The translations under genes and the position numbers were made by a program. From Armatimonadota bacterium (lineage in GTDB: Bacteria > Armatimonadota > Zipacnadia > Zipacnadales > UBA11051), in assembly GCA_013178155.1 (NCBI GenBank), contig JABLXH010000044.1, positions 1 to 39,114 on the forward strand: a DNA stretch of 39,114 bases. The letters are read 5' to 3'. Of the stretch, positions 7,803 to 16,673 are shown in pieces. A model generated the notes under the pieces. That model ran no database searches. It was not told where the DNA came from and saw only the letters and a program-made list of their open reading frames with translations. The stretch's first letter is position 1; each line of letters opens with the position of its first letter.

Positions 7803-8690
7803 CTAACCCCCATTGCTCCGTCGTTGCATGGCCTCACGGACGAACTGCGTGTAGTAGGCCGCCAGGACGCCGCAGGTGGACTCCGGGGTCGCAGCGATCA
7901 CCTTGGCCCACAAGGCCAGCGCTGTCTGCCCTTCTCCCTTCAGCGCCAGCGCGTACCCCGCATAGTACTGGGCCTCGACCACACGAGCGTGCTGTGCGTT
8001 TGTCTCCAGCCAGTTCACGAGCTCGGGCGCCAACTCCCCGTCCTGGGCCGGCAGACGGGCAATCAGCAGGTCAAGGCGGGCTCCGGCTGCTGTGGCATTG
8101 TCAAGCTGGCTGGCCTGTTCGAGCGCCTGCTCCAGTACTGGCTCCGCTTTCTGCTCCTGCCCTGTGGCCACGTAGAGCCGCCCCAGGCGTGCGAGTTCCT
8201 GCGCGTCCAGGGGGCGACTCTCCCGGGTCGCCTCAAAGTTCGCTATCTCAGCCGGCAGGTCGCGCGCGGCCCAGGCATCCCTCATCCTGGCCGCGAATAT
8301 GGTGGCCGGCACAAACCCTTCCACCTTCCCCACCTGCCGGCCCTCGCCGGTCAGGAAGACGCTCTGCGGGACGCCGCGGCGGGCGTATCTGGTTCCCAGT
8401 TCCGGTTGATCGGCAACGCTGACCTTCACCGCCACAAAGCGCTCGCGGTGGGTGGTGACGGCTTCGGCGGTGAGGGTCTCCTCTGTCAGCTTGACGCACC
8501 ACGGGCATAGCTCGCTCTCGAGCACCAGCAGGACAAGCTTCCCCTCTGCCTGCGCCCGGCTCAGGGCCTCGTCAAGGTCATCGGCCCAGTCCAGAGAGTC
8601 AGCCGCTGCTGCCCCGATCGCGAGCAGCAGTACCAGGGGATATACCGCAAATGCGCCTCGCTGCACGAGTTCGACCTGCTTCCTACCCAT
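7803..8690 (-). CDS. Exported thioredoxin-fold protein with helical-repeat C-terminus
   Basis: I read 295 residues from ATG 8690. Residues 1-31 form a Sec signal peptide (KQ.. then AVYPLVLLLAIGAAAA, with an Ala-rich cleavage region). Residues 35-150 are a thioredoxin fold with the redox motif CPWC at 62-65, preceded by GKLVLLVLE and followed by a cis-Pro motif RRGVPQSVF. The remainder is Ala/Leu-rich helical sequence with TPR-like spacing (LARLGRLYVATGQEQKAEPVLEQ). It resembles thioredoxin_7/DUF255-type periplasmic oxidoreductases. Likely role: disulfide reduction or protein folding in the envelope. It is the third gene of a minus-strand cluster, 50 bp after the GspF-like gene. The ATG has no strong Shine-Dalgarno site, and the frame continues upstream into the neighbour, so the start is moderately certain. 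Confidence 0.75.
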   Translation of the reverse strand: MGRKQVELVQRGAFAVYPLVLLLAIGAAAADSLDWADDLDEALSRAQAEGKLVLLVLESELCPWCVKLTEETLTAEAVTTHRERFVAVKVSVADQPELGTRYARRGVPQSVFLTGEGRQVGKVEGFVPATIFAARMRDAWAARDLPAEIANFEATRESRPLDAQELARLGRLYVATGQEQKAEPVLEQALEQASQLDNATAAGARLDLLIARLPAQDGELAPELVNWLETNAQHARVVEAQYYAGYALALKGEGQTALALWAKVIAATPESTCGVLAAYYTQFVREAMQRRSNGG

Positions 8691-8740
8691 GTTCGGACAC
8701 GGCGAGCGCTGGTGCCCAACCATCACGGGTGGCGATGTGT

Positions 8741-9310
8741 CTAGCGCCGGCGGCGGCCCCGCGAGAAGAGTATGACGGCCAGGAACATGATCACTGACAC
8801 GAAAATGGCGACGTTGGGCCCCACGTCGCCGGGGATGCCACCGAGCGTCGTGCCATACCAGATCAGCCCCCCGCCCAGCAGGCAGAAGGCGCCCAGCAGG
8901 GTCAGCCAGATGAAGATCCACTGAAAGGACCGGGCGGCCGCCTCCCAGTCGTAGACCGGCCCTTCCATGCGCTTACTGTCAGGTGTCTCCTCGAGCCGCG
9001 TCTCGTAGTACTCTGCCAGGTCAGAGAAGGTGCGGTCCAACTCGCCCTCGAGTTCGCCCTGGCGCACCATGCTGATGAAGAAGGGCGAGAAAACCTTGGG
9101 ATAGCGGCTGAAGGCGGTGGCCAGACTGCGCCCGTTCTCCACGTCGGTGCGAACCGAATCGATGACCTCGCGCACGAGAGGATTGGAGCTCTGTTCGCGC
9201 AGGGCTTCAAAGATGTCAAGAATGTTGACCTTGGCGTGCATGAGGCTGGCAAACTGGCGGCACATCATCGCCAACTCTGAATTGGTGACATCCTGCTCTT
9301 CAGCCGGCAT
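8741..9310 (-). CDS. Half-size type II secretion F (GspF/PilC)-like membrane protein
   Basis: 189 residues. Residues about 8-102 match a single T2SF domain (LAMMCRQFASLMHAKVNI, then the region with GRSLATAFSRYP and FFISMVRQGELEGELD). This is the cytoplasmic helical bundle that in GspF/PilC binds the assembly ATPase and the inner-membrane platform. Two transmembrane segments follow (about 131-153 and 165-182) and an Arg-rich end. Normal GspF/PilC has about 400 residues and two T2SF copies, so this is a one-domain form. No pilin, GspE/PilB ATPase, prepilin peptidase or secretin gene is in the window. ATG 9310 is preferred, with GAAGG about 5 bp upstream; an in-frame GTG at 9322 has GGAG directly against it. 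It lies between the TPR and thioredoxin-fold genes. Confidence 0.8.
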   Translation of the reverse strand: MPAEEQDVTNSELAMMCRQFASLMHAKVNILDIFEALREQSSNPLVREVIDSVRTDVENGRSLATAFSRYPKVFSPFFISMVRQGELEGELDRTFSDLAEYYETRLEETPDSKRMEGPVYDWEAAARSFQWIFIWLTLLGAFCLLGGGLIWYGTTLGGIPGDVGPNVAIFVSVIMFLAVILFSRGRRRR

Positions 9311-9411
9311 GAGCACCTTCACCTCCGTGGTGACCGACGAAGCTAAGAGGCCTGATCGGCCATGTGCTTTCTGCGGCCAGCTCTGACCTTCCCCCGCCGT
9401 CCGACGCCCGC

Positions 9412-9909
9412 TTAACGCGTCCCGAACTGCTGGCGGCGCAGTTCGGCGACCGCTTTCTGCGCCGGGACGTGGTCTGGATGGATGGCCAACTCGAGCTCGA
9501 GCTCGGCCATGGCACGGACGACCTCCCCCTTGCGCAAGTAGAGAGTAGCCAGGTTGTAATGGATGTCACGTTTCATGGGCGCCAGGTCAAGAGCCTTCAG
9601 CAGGGCCTTCATGGCGCGGTCGAGATGGCCCAGGGAACCATGCGCGGCTCCCAGGTTGACATAGGCTGTGGCGTTTGCGGGATCGCGTTGCAGGGCCTGC
9701 TCGAAACACTCGATGGCTGCCGTGTGCTGCCCAGAGAGATGGAGGGCCGTGCCGAGGTTCATCAGCGCACTGAGGTTCTCCGGATCGGCGGCCAATACCT
9801 CGCGGTAGGCGGTGATGGCCGTGGGCAGGTCACGCTTCCGCAGGGCTTCGTTGGCGGCCTGGAGCTGGCGGCGCAGGTCACGGTCAGGCCGACGCCGAAA
9901 GGGCCACAT
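9412..9909 (-). CDS. TPR-repeat protein
   Basis: 165 residues from ATG 9909 (MWPFRRRPDRD), with AAGGAGA 6 bp upstream. About four tetratricopeptide repeats can be read: AITAYREVLAADPENLSAL, then ALHLSGQHTAAIECFEQAL, then AYVNLGAAHGSLGHLDRAM and IHYNLATLYLRKGEVVRAM, each with the W/L-G-A-P spacing. TPRs are protein-interaction scaffolds. There is no signal peptide; the Arg-rich N-terminus WPFRRRP suggests a cytoplasmic or membrane-adjacent location. It is the first gene of the minus-strand cluster and has a good promoter at 9951-9980. A role with the downstream GspF-like protein is inferred only from position; TPR partners such as PilF/PilW accompany pilus systems. Confidence 0.85.
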   Translation of the reverse strand: MWPFRRRPDRDLRRQLQAANEALRKRDLPTAITAYREVLAADPENLSALMNLGTALHLSGQHTAAIECFEQALQRDPANATAYVNLGAAHGSLGHLDRAMKALLKALDLAPMKRDIHYNLATLYLRKGEVVRAMAELELELAIHPDHVPAQKAVAELRRQQFGTR

Positions 9910-9950
9910 GCGCGCTCTCCTTGGCACTGAGCGATAGCGAAAGCACAACG

Positions 9951-9980
9951 AGTATAACCCACGGCCGGAAACCACGTCAA
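9951..9980 (-). promoter_or_regulatory. Sigma70-type promoter of the TPR/GspF-like/thioredoxin cluster
   Basis: On the minus strand, TTGACG (plus-strand 9975-9980) and TATACT (9951-9956) are separated by 18 bp. The predicted start is about 35 bp upstream of the TPR gene. No second promoter is evident before the next two genes, so the three may be one transcript. Confidence 0.65.
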
Positions 9981-10009
9981 ACCTGCAAGCGCAGGGTCGC
10001 AAGGGGTGC

Positions 10010-13000
10010 ATGGCGATGTCCCGATGGCTCCTGTCCCTGGGCCTTATCATCTCCACCGTCCCTGTGGTCCCCGCCTGGACCCAGGAGGCACCACGCCTTC
10101 AGGGCTGGACCTACCGTTTCCAGCAGCGGTACCTCTCCGATCAGTATGCCGACAAGACCGGCGTGATGTTGCGCGACGGCAAGACGGGCAGCGAGTGGGT
10201 CATCTTTCAGGGCGGACCTGTGACCATTGACCTCGACCTCGGGGGGCCCACTGAAATCCACGGGGTTACCGTTCACCTCAGTCGGCCCAATGACAACTAC
10301 AAGCTCCGGGACCTGACAGTGCTGGCCCGTGTGATGGGCCACTATCAGCCTGTCGGCGTTCTACCCGGTTTCTGGGGCCATACCGAGCAGCGGCAGTTCG
10401 CCCTGGTGCTTAAGGATGTCCAGGTGCACACGGATGCGCTGCGGCTGGTTTTCAACGCCCCTTCGGTCCTGGCGCTGTCGGAGATCGAGGTCTTCGGCCA
10501 GGCTCTCGCCCAGCAGACGGTGGACACCTACAGACTCCCCCTGCTCGCCGACGAGAAGCCCACGGCCCGAGAGGCAGACGCCGACGGTGATGGCAGACCG
10601 GAGGTTGTCCTGGAGAACTCGCTGCTGCGCCTGGTTTTCTGCCCCTTGGACGGCGGGGTCTGTCGCAGCTTCCTGTACAAGCCGGCGGGCGCGGAGTTCG
10701 TAGGACCACAGGCCGCGCAGTACGGCTTCCTGCGCGACCAGCTCTGGAGCCCGGCCTACCAGTTCGCAGACCGGCCATACACCTGGCGCACCGGTGGCGA
10801 CGATCGCGAAGCCTGGGTGGAGCTGTCAACAACCGGTCTCGGGGGTATGATGGGCTTCACGCATATCACGAAGCGCATCACCCTTGGGCGGGGCAGTCCC
10901 CAGGTACGGGTTGCCTATCGCCTCCAGAACGATCCGTCGTCACAGACCGACTACACCTACGGCTTCTGGTCTCACAACTTCCTGGGAGTGGTCGGTCAGA
11001 CGAACCGTTACTTCTACCCCACGTCGGCCGGCGTCGGCGAGTTCACCTTCGATCCCGCCAATCCGCCACGCAACGCCGACGCCTGGTTCAACGAGCCGGT
11101 CCGCGGCTGGGCGGCCTGCTGCGGGGCCAACGGGACAGGGCTGGCGGTCCAGCTCTCAGCGCCACACCTCTACTGCTTCTACAACTGGGGCGGGGTCGGG
11201 GTGCAGGTCCCAACTTTCGAGTGGCGGTACAGCCGGCTGCCACTGAAGAGCGGCGAGGCCTTTGAGACGCAGATGATCTTCACGCCCTTCCAGGGCCTGC
11301 AACGCGTGGACGGCGTTGTGGACGACGTGCTCGGAGCCATTGAACTCACGCCAGCGGAAGGTGACCCGGCCCAGGCAGTAGTGCGCCTGCAGGCGGCCCT
11401 GCCGAACAGCCGGCCCGTGACCGGTCAGGTGCGGCTTCGGAAGCTTGCGGCGGGTGATTGGGAGCCGCACGGTAGTGTCACTGCCCGCAGCGATGCGCCG
11501 GGAGAGTTGAGCGTGGCTCTGGAGGGCCTGGGACCCGGCGCCTATGTCCTGAACTGCCAGGTCGAGCGTGAGGGAAAGGCCTTAGACGACTTCGAGCGCC
11601 CCTTTACCATCGGCGGAGCGGCGCTGGCCTATAAGCGCGAGCCGCTGGAACCGCGAGTGGGCATGGGCCCGGAGGAAGAGCCGTCTCTGCCTCGCCACGA
11701 GCTGACGGACGAGATCGTAACGCCGCATGTGAAGTGGGCCACGCCGTTGCGCGGCGGACCGATCAGGGCGATCGTCCTCTGCGACGATCTTAACTCACGC
11801 GAGATTATCGAGTTGAAGCAACGGCTCGACCTGGACCTTACCTATGTGAAGTTTCGCACCCATCCATGGGAAGAGGAGATCTGGCAAGGGGATCGTTCGA
11901 TCTCCAATCCTGCCCAGGCTAACCAACGGTTGCTGGACTATCTCAACAGAAACCGCTATGAACTGCTGGTCATTGCCGGCTTTGACTGGCAGAACCACTT
12001 CACTGCCGAGGTCCGTGCCGCCATCACCGCGCAGGTCAAGGCGGGGGCGGGTCTGGTCTGCATCGAGCCCGACGGCTTCGCGGAAGGCGACGAGTTGGCC
12101 CCCATGATGGGCCTGAGCACCAAGCGTGACTACAACACTTACGGCCGCTGGCAGCGTACCGACGCCACGCTGAGCCTGACAGCGGGCCTCCCGTGGGAGC
12201 TTTTCCCCCAGACGCGCTACATGGGCTTCTCGCGCCCGCCCGAGGGGGAGGTTCTGGCCACCGTGGGAGAGACACCGCTGATTGTGACCAACCATTTCGG
12301 AGAGGGCCGGACGGTGGCCCTGACCTATGACGTGCTGACGCATGACTGGCCCTATCGGGGCTACTCGGCGTTGACGCCCATCCTGTCCTACCGCGGCGGC
12401 TGGCTGCGCCCGGAGTACGCGGAGATGACGTGGAACTACTGGGAGGGCTGGTATGCCCTGCTGTGCCGCATGGCTGTGTGGGCAGCCAGGCGTGACACGG
12501 GGGCTGAACTGGTGTCGCTGGAACCACTGGAGGCTCACGTCTTCGGGCAGCCCGGGAGCCTGCCGCTGCAGCTACGCGCGTCCGAGGGCAACTACCGGGT
12601 TACAGCCACCTTCGAGAACCGCTTCCGCCAGCCCGTGGGCGATGTGACACTGGACTGGACAGCGGGCGAAGTCCAGCCCGCCATCCCCCTGCCCAGCACA
12701 CTGGGCGCGGGCGTCAACCTCGCCAGCGTGGTGGTGCGCGACGCCGCCGGAAACAGTGTGGCGTGGGGCCAGACTTACGTCAAAGTCGCGGCCCCGGCGG
12801 CTATCAAGAGCCTCGCGCCGGAGAAGAGCATCGTGCTGGCTCAGGCGCTGGAACCGACCGGACAGCCCTACGAACGGGTCTTCCGACCTGGTGAGCCCCT
12901 GCGGGTGACCGCCACCCTGGACTTGCAGCAGCCTGCGGTCCCGGGGCTGCGCGCGCGGGCACGGCTCTCTGACACCTTCGGCCGCCTGCTGTGGGAGCAA

Positions 13001-15430
13001 AGTCAGCCGCTGGACGGCAGCACTAGCGAGGTCAGCTTCGCCGCTGAACCCTTGGAGCTGCGGGCCAACGGACTGGAATGGGAGCTCGCCGTGCTGTCGG
13101 ACGCGGGGCAGATGGATGTGGCGAAGACGCGCGTCCTTTGTCCTGCGCCCCGCGACTGGAATCACTTCCGCCTGATCAGTTGGAGCGGTATCTATCCCTG
13201 GCGTTCAGAGTATCTGTTTGACTATCTCGGTCCGCTGGTTGAGGAGCTGGTGGATGTTGCCTTCTACGGAGTAAGCGAGTTCAGCAACGGCCACGTGTGG
13301 CGCAACATGTGGCACGACATAGACTGGTCTTATCTCGGGCTGCTCAGCTATATGGGGCCGGGTGTCGCCGACTTCATGGATGCCGACTACGCCCGGAAGG
13401 TGGCCCAGTACAACCAGACCAAGGACAAGCAGTACCTGGTGCGAACCCCGTGCCTGGAAGACCGGGAGTGGCGGGCAAAGGTGGCAGAACACGCGCGAAA
13501 GGTGGCCCAGGAGGCGGCAGCTTACGGCGGGGTCCATGACTTCTGTATGGGCGATGAAATGAGTCTGACCCATTACACGGCCTACTTTGACTTCGACTGG
13601 GACCCGCGCAGCCTGGCTGCTTTTCGCGAATGGCTGAAGGGCCGATATGCCGACCTGAGTGCTCTGAACCAGGCCTGGGAGACGGACTTCGCAACCTGGG
13701 ACGAGGTGCTGCCGTTGACCCTGGAGGAAGCCAGACAGCGAGCCAATGCGGCGCCCTGGTGCGAGTTCCGTGATTTCATGAACGACAGCCTGGCGGGCAC
13801 GTACAGGATGATCAGCGAGGCACTGGAGAGCGTGGACCCGCAGGCCCGGGCCGGCCTGTCGGGCACTCAGGAGCCCCGGGCCGGTAACGGCATGGACTGG
13901 TGGAAGAACTCGCTGGCCTTCAACTTCTACCATTCCTACAATACAGGCTGGTCCAACGAGATGCGCCGCTCCTTCGCTCCGTATACCGGCGTGGCCCAGT
14001 CACCCTACTACGCCGGGTACTTCCAGCAGAGCCCGGCGGTTGACTATAACGTCCTTTGGTGCCTGCTGCACGACACCAACGCGCTCAGCGCCTGGATGAC
14101 CCCGATTTTCTTCTACGGTGACTTCTCCTACAGCGAATCGGGTCGTGACACCTTGAAGCTCTGTCGCGAGATGAAGGAGGGGCTCTGGGACGCCATTCGC
14201 AGCGCGAAGCGCTTGCATGACGGCATCGCTATCCACTACAGCCACGACAGCATCAACGCCGCTCAGCTCCTCGCCAAGGAAGAGGAGCAGAAGGACGTCC
14301 GGGACGCCTGGGTGAAGCTCATCGAGGACCTGGGCCTGCAGTACACATTCCTGGCGACCCCTCAGATCGAGGCCGGGCAGCTCACCAAGCCGGATGCCTG
14401 GGGTCTACGCTACAAGGTGCTGATCCTACCGGAGTCCATCGCGATCAGCGACGCCGAGAAAGCAGCCATCGAGGACTTCGTGCGTCAGGGCGGGACTGCC
14501 ATCGCGGACGCCTTCGCGGGCCTGATGGACGGTAAGTGTCGCCGGGGGCCGACAGGAGTCCTGGACGACCTGTTCGGCATCCGGCGCACCGACGCGGCCC
14601 CCGACACAACTGCAGACCTGCGCTGTGACTTGCCTGGCCTGGCTGACGCGGTTCTGAGGTTTCCGACCATGGAGAACCTCTCTCCCACCGGTGCGACGGT
14701 CGGTGCGGTGACGACTGGGGAGGCGCGAACCCCGGCCCTGCTGTCGCGCCGGGTCGGCCGGGGGCAGGCCTGGTACCTGAACATGGACCTGCGGCCCTAC
14801 GACAGCGAGCGCACCTTCCGCAGCCCGGTCGAGCAGGGCTTGCGGCGCGTCCTCCTGAGCATCCTGTCCAGCGGCGGGGTCAAGCCGGTCTTCCCCGTGG
14901 AGCTCGAATCCGGCCACGCTCCTCACCTGGAGACCGTCCGCTATGAGGCCGGTGACCTCATGTACCTGGGTCTTTTGCCCCAGGGCGGCGACCCGGAGGA
15001 GTTGGCGACCGTCAAGCTGGGACGGAAATGGCATGTCTACGACTGCCGACGGCATACCTACCTGGGCGAGCGAGACACGATTCGCGCCGCCTTCGGGCCG
15101 GGTGATGGGGCCGTGTACTGCCTGTCGCCCAGGCCCCTGGCAGTGCCGAAGCTGAACTGCCTGACGCCCTCGGTGCCGGTGGGCGGTGAAGTGAAGTATC
15201 AGGCCTTTGTGGGAGGAGGCTCTGACACCGCCCGCCAGTGCCTGCACCTGGAGGTGACCGATCCGACTGGCAAGCGCCATCGGGAGTACGCTCGCAACTT
15301 CATCTTTGGGGTGCGGGGGCAAAACGCCGGTTTCCGGCTCGCTCTCAACGACCCCAGAGGGGAGTGGCGTCTGCTCTTGCGTGACCTCGCCAGCGGGAAA
15401 ACTGCTGAGGCCGTGTTCACAGTTCGATGA
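10010..15430 (+). CDS. Giant secreted multidomain GH42-like glycosidase
   Basis: 1806 residues with a Sec signal peptide (SRWLLSLGLIISTVPVVPAWTQ). Domains read in order: a discoidin/F5-8C-like beta-sandwich (about 70-165, with VTIDLDLGGPTEIHGVTVHL); a long beta-rich module (183-560); a first GATase-like Rossmann domain (about 583-825, starting PIRAIVLCDDLNSREIIELK); further beta-sandwiches; a GH42-like TIM barrel (about 1049-1400) with candidate acid/base in FCMGDEMS near 1175 (GDE where GH42 usually has NE); a trimerisation GATase-like domain (about 1403-1560, VLILPESIAISDAEK); and a C-terminal beta-sandwich. Probable role: beta-galactosidase-like hydrolysis of an external polysaccharide. 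The nucleophile cannot be assigned by eye. ATG 10016 is an alternative start, 9 bp from AAGGGG. The next gene starts 11 bp downstream. Confidence 0.7.
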   Translation: MAMSRWLLSLGLIISTVPVVPAWTQEAPRLQGWTYRFQQRYLSDQYADKTGVMLRDGKTGSEWVIFQGGPVTIDLDLGGPTEIHGVTVHLSRPNDNYKLRDLTVLARVMGHYQPVGVLPGFWGHTEQRQFALVLKDVQVHTDALRLVFNAPSVLALSEIEVFGQALAQQTVDTYRLPLLADEKPTAREADADGDGRPEVVLENSLLRLVFCPLDGGVCRSFLYKPAGAEFVGPQAAQYGFLRDQLWSPAYQFADRPYTWRTGGDDREAWVELSTTGLGGMMGFTHITKRITLGRGSPQVRVAYRLQNDPSSQTDYTYGFWSHNFLGVVGQTNRYFYPTSAGVGEFTFDPANPPRNADAWFNEPVRGWAACCGANGTGLAVQLSAPHLYCFYNWGGVGVQVPTFEWRYSRLPLKSGEAFETQMIFTPFQGLQRVDGVVDDVLGAIELTPAEGDPAQAVVRLQAALPNSRPVTGQVRLRKLAAGDWEPHGSVTARSDAPGELSVALEGLGPGAYVLNCQVEREGKALDDFERPFTIGGAALAYKREPLEPRVGMGPEEEPSLPRHELTDEIVTPHVKWATPLRGGPIRAIVLCDDLNSREIIELKQRLDLDLTYVKFRTHPWEEEIWQGDRSISNPAQANQRLLDYLNRNRYELLVIAGFDWQNHFTAEVRAAITAQVKAGAGLVCIEPDGFAEGDELAPMMGLSTKRDYNTYGRWQRTDATLSLTAGLPWELFPQTRYMGFSRPPEGEVLATVGETPLIVTNHFGEGRTVALTYDVLTHDWPYRGYSALTPILSYRGGWLRPEYAEMTWNYWEGWYALLCRMAVWAARRDTGAELVSLEPLEAHVFGQPGSLPLQLRASEGNYRVTATFENRFRQPVGDVTLDWTAGEVQPAIPLPSTLGAGVNLASVVVRDAAGNSVAWGQTYVKVAAPAAIKSLAPEKSIVLAQALEPTGQPYERVFRPGEPLRVTATLDLQQPAVPGLRARARLSDTFGRLLWEQSQPLDGSTSEVSFAAEPLELRANGLEWELAVLSDAGQMDVAKTRVLCPAPRDWNHFRLISWSGIYPWRSEYLFDYLGPLVEELVDVAFYGVSEFSNGHVWRNMWHDIDWSYLGLLSYMGPGVADFMDADYARKVAQYNQTKDKQYLVRTPCLEDREWRAKVAEHARKVAQEAAAYGGVHDFCMGDEMSLTHYTAYFDFDWDPRSLAAFREWLKGRYADLSALNQAWETDFATWDEVLPLTLEEARQRANAAPWCEFRDFMNDSLAGTYRMISEALESVDPQARAGLSGTQEPRAGNGMDWWKNSLAFNFYHSYNTGWSNEMRRSFAPYTGVAQSPYYAGYFQQSPAVDYNVLWCLLHDTNALSAWMTPIFFYGDFSYSESGRDTLKLCREMKEGLWDAIRSAKRLHDGIAIHYSHDSINAAQLLAKEEEQKDVRDAWVKLIEDLGLQYTFLATPQIEAGQLTKPDAWGLRYKVLILPESIAISDAEKAAIEDFVRQGGTAIADAFAGLMDGKCRRGPTGVLDDLFGIRRTDAAPDTTADLRCDLPGLADAVLRFPTMENLSPTGATVGAVTTGEARTPALLSRRVGRGQAWYLNMDLRPYDSERTFRSPVEQGLRRVLLSILSSGGVKPVFPVELESGHAPHLETVRYEAGDLMYLGLLPQGGDPEELATVKLGRKWHVYDCRRHTYLGERDTIRAAFGPGDGAVYCLSPRPLAVPKLNCLTPSVPVGGEVKYQAFVGGGSDTARQCLHLEVTDPTGKRHREYARNFIFGVRGQNAGFRLALNDPRGEWRLLLRDLASGKTAEAVFTVR

Positions 15431-15441
15431 GGGAGTGACCC

Positions 15442-15867
15442 ATGGCAGCACCTGATTTCTACTTCGCCATCAACGCGACATTTCGCTGGATACACGCCAA
15501 CTGGGGCGAGGAAGGCCTCCGTGCCTACTGGGAGGCCATGGGCCGGGAGCACTATGCCGAGGTGACGGAGCGATTCCGCGCGGGTGGTTTGGACGCGGTG
15601 TACCACTACTGGCGTGACTTCTTTGCGACCGAGCCAGGCGGCGACGTCTGTGTCCAGCAGGGAGCGAAGGCCGTGACAATCGAGGTGCGGAAATGTCCGG
15701 CAATCAGGCATCTTCGGGAGCATGGCCGCGAGATCATGCCTCTGTACTGTGACCACTGTCGGGTGGTCAGCCAGGCCATGTGCGAGGGAGCGGGCATTGT
15801 GGTGGAGGTCGAAGGCGGCATGGGGTGCTGTCGGCAGACCTTTGCGCTCAAGGGGGACCAGCCATGA
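15442..15867 (+). CDS. Small cysteine-containing protein A, ATC-hydrolase-like (uncertain)
   Basis: 141 residues, no signal peptide or membrane segment. Features are aromatic W/YW positions in the N-terminal half (FRWIHANWGEEGLRAYW, YHYWRDFF), KCPAI with Cys85, YCDHC (Cys103 and Cys106), Cys114 and a GCC pair (129-130). The layout CP...YC-HC...C reminds me of the L-2-amino-thiazoline-4-carboxylate hydrolase-like family, in which most members have no known function. Cysteine spacing could bind a metal or act in redox, but neither is shown. It has GAGGGAGTG before ATG 15442, follows the giant glycosidase by 11 bp, and overlaps the next gene by 4 bp. That gene encodes a homologue with the same cysteine layout. 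Confidence 0.75.
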   Translation: MAAPDFYFAINATFRWIHANWGEEGLRAYWEAMGREHYAEVTERFRAGGLDAVYHYWRDFFATEPGGDVCVQQGAKAVTIEVRKCPAIRHLREHGREIMPLYCDHCRVVSQAMCEGAGIVVEVEGGMGCCRQTFALKGDQP

Positions 15868-16397
15868 TTGGATGTGCCGAGTTCATCTTGGCGTACGACT
15901 GGACCTTCGCCTACCTCCTGCGCGAGTATGGACCGGAGGCGGTGGAGCGTTACTGGACGGAGTGCATCTCCCGTGACTCGCAACTCCACGCTCGCGAGCT
16001 GATCATCGGCAAGGGTTTCGAGGGCATGGAGGAATACTGGGGGCATACGCTGGCGGAGGAGGAGGCGGGGTACACGTCGGTCCGCGCGGGCAACGTCTTC
16101 CGTATTGACATGTATGCCTGTCCATCGCAGGGTCTCCTTAAGCAACGCGGACAGCAGGACTACGCGGACTACTGCGAGCACTGCATGGGCTGGATCAAGC
16201 CCCTGATGGACGATGCTGGCTTCGTGATCCACCACGAACACGACCACGACTGCAAGTGCTGGTGGGAGATCGTGCCGGCCGAAGCGTCTCCGCCCCCGTC
16301 CGAACCGGGTGAACTGGCGGGCACAGATGACATACGGAAGCATCCGTGCTGGCGGCGAGAATGCGTTCATCGCTACGTGGGCAGCCGGCGCTGCTGA
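15864..16397 (+). CDS. Small cysteine-containing protein B, paralogue of A
   Basis: 177 residues from ATG 15864. Its start overlaps the previous stop as ATGA, implying translational coupling; AAGGGGG precedes it. It aligns end to end with protein A: F-YLLREYGPEAVERYW with FRWIHANWGEEGLRAYW, ACPSQ (Cys86) with KCPAI, YCEHC (Cys104, Cys107) with YCDHC, and CKCWWEI (Cys130, Cys132) with GCCRQTF. It adds a His-rich HHEHDHDCKC segment (123-132) and a Pro-rich tail with three more cysteines. The His/Cys clustering suggests metal binding, which is inference. Identity with A is low but the motif order is the same, so an old tandem duplication is likely. Function unknown. Confidence 0.75.
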   Translation: MIGCAEFILAYDWTFAYLLREYGPEAVERYWTECISRDSQLHARELIIGKGFEGMEEYWGHTLAEEEAGYTSVRAGNVFRIDMYACPSQGLLKQRGQQDYADYCEHCMGWIKPLMDDAGFVIHHEHDHDCKCWWEIVPAEASPPPSEPGELAGTDDIRKHPCWRRECVHRYVGSRRC

Positions 16398-16451
16398 CCG
16401 GTCCGGTAGGTCAAGAATGGCGCAATGGGGCTTGCGAGAGGCCAAATCATG

Positions 16452-16480
16452 TTGACAGCCGCCGGCCGGGCTGTCACAAT
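16452..16480 (+). promoter_or_regulatory. Promoter with an inverted repeat, upstream of the HlyD-like fusion gene
   Basis: TTGACA (16452-16457) and CACAAT (16475-16480) with a 17-bp spacer form a plausible promoter. TGACAGCC (16453-16460) and GGCTGTCA (16469-16476) form perfect 8-bp inverted arms over the -35 box and reach the -10, with GC palindrome sequence between. This may be an operator. The rest of 16398-16673 holds no gene I can support. Confidence 0.5.
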
Positions 16481-16673
16481 AATGGGTGACCTTCGCTCGC
16501 CATACGGGGCGAAGTCGCCCAGCGTGACCTGCAGCAACTTGCGTCGACGCTCCGCGAACTGGGCACTCAACCGCGCCTGGCCAGGACGATGATGTCCTAC
16601 AGCCCAGCCTCCCTTGGGTGCGGCCAGAACTTTTGCCCCTCGCGGACTGTCTAACGCACCGGTTCACTATCCT

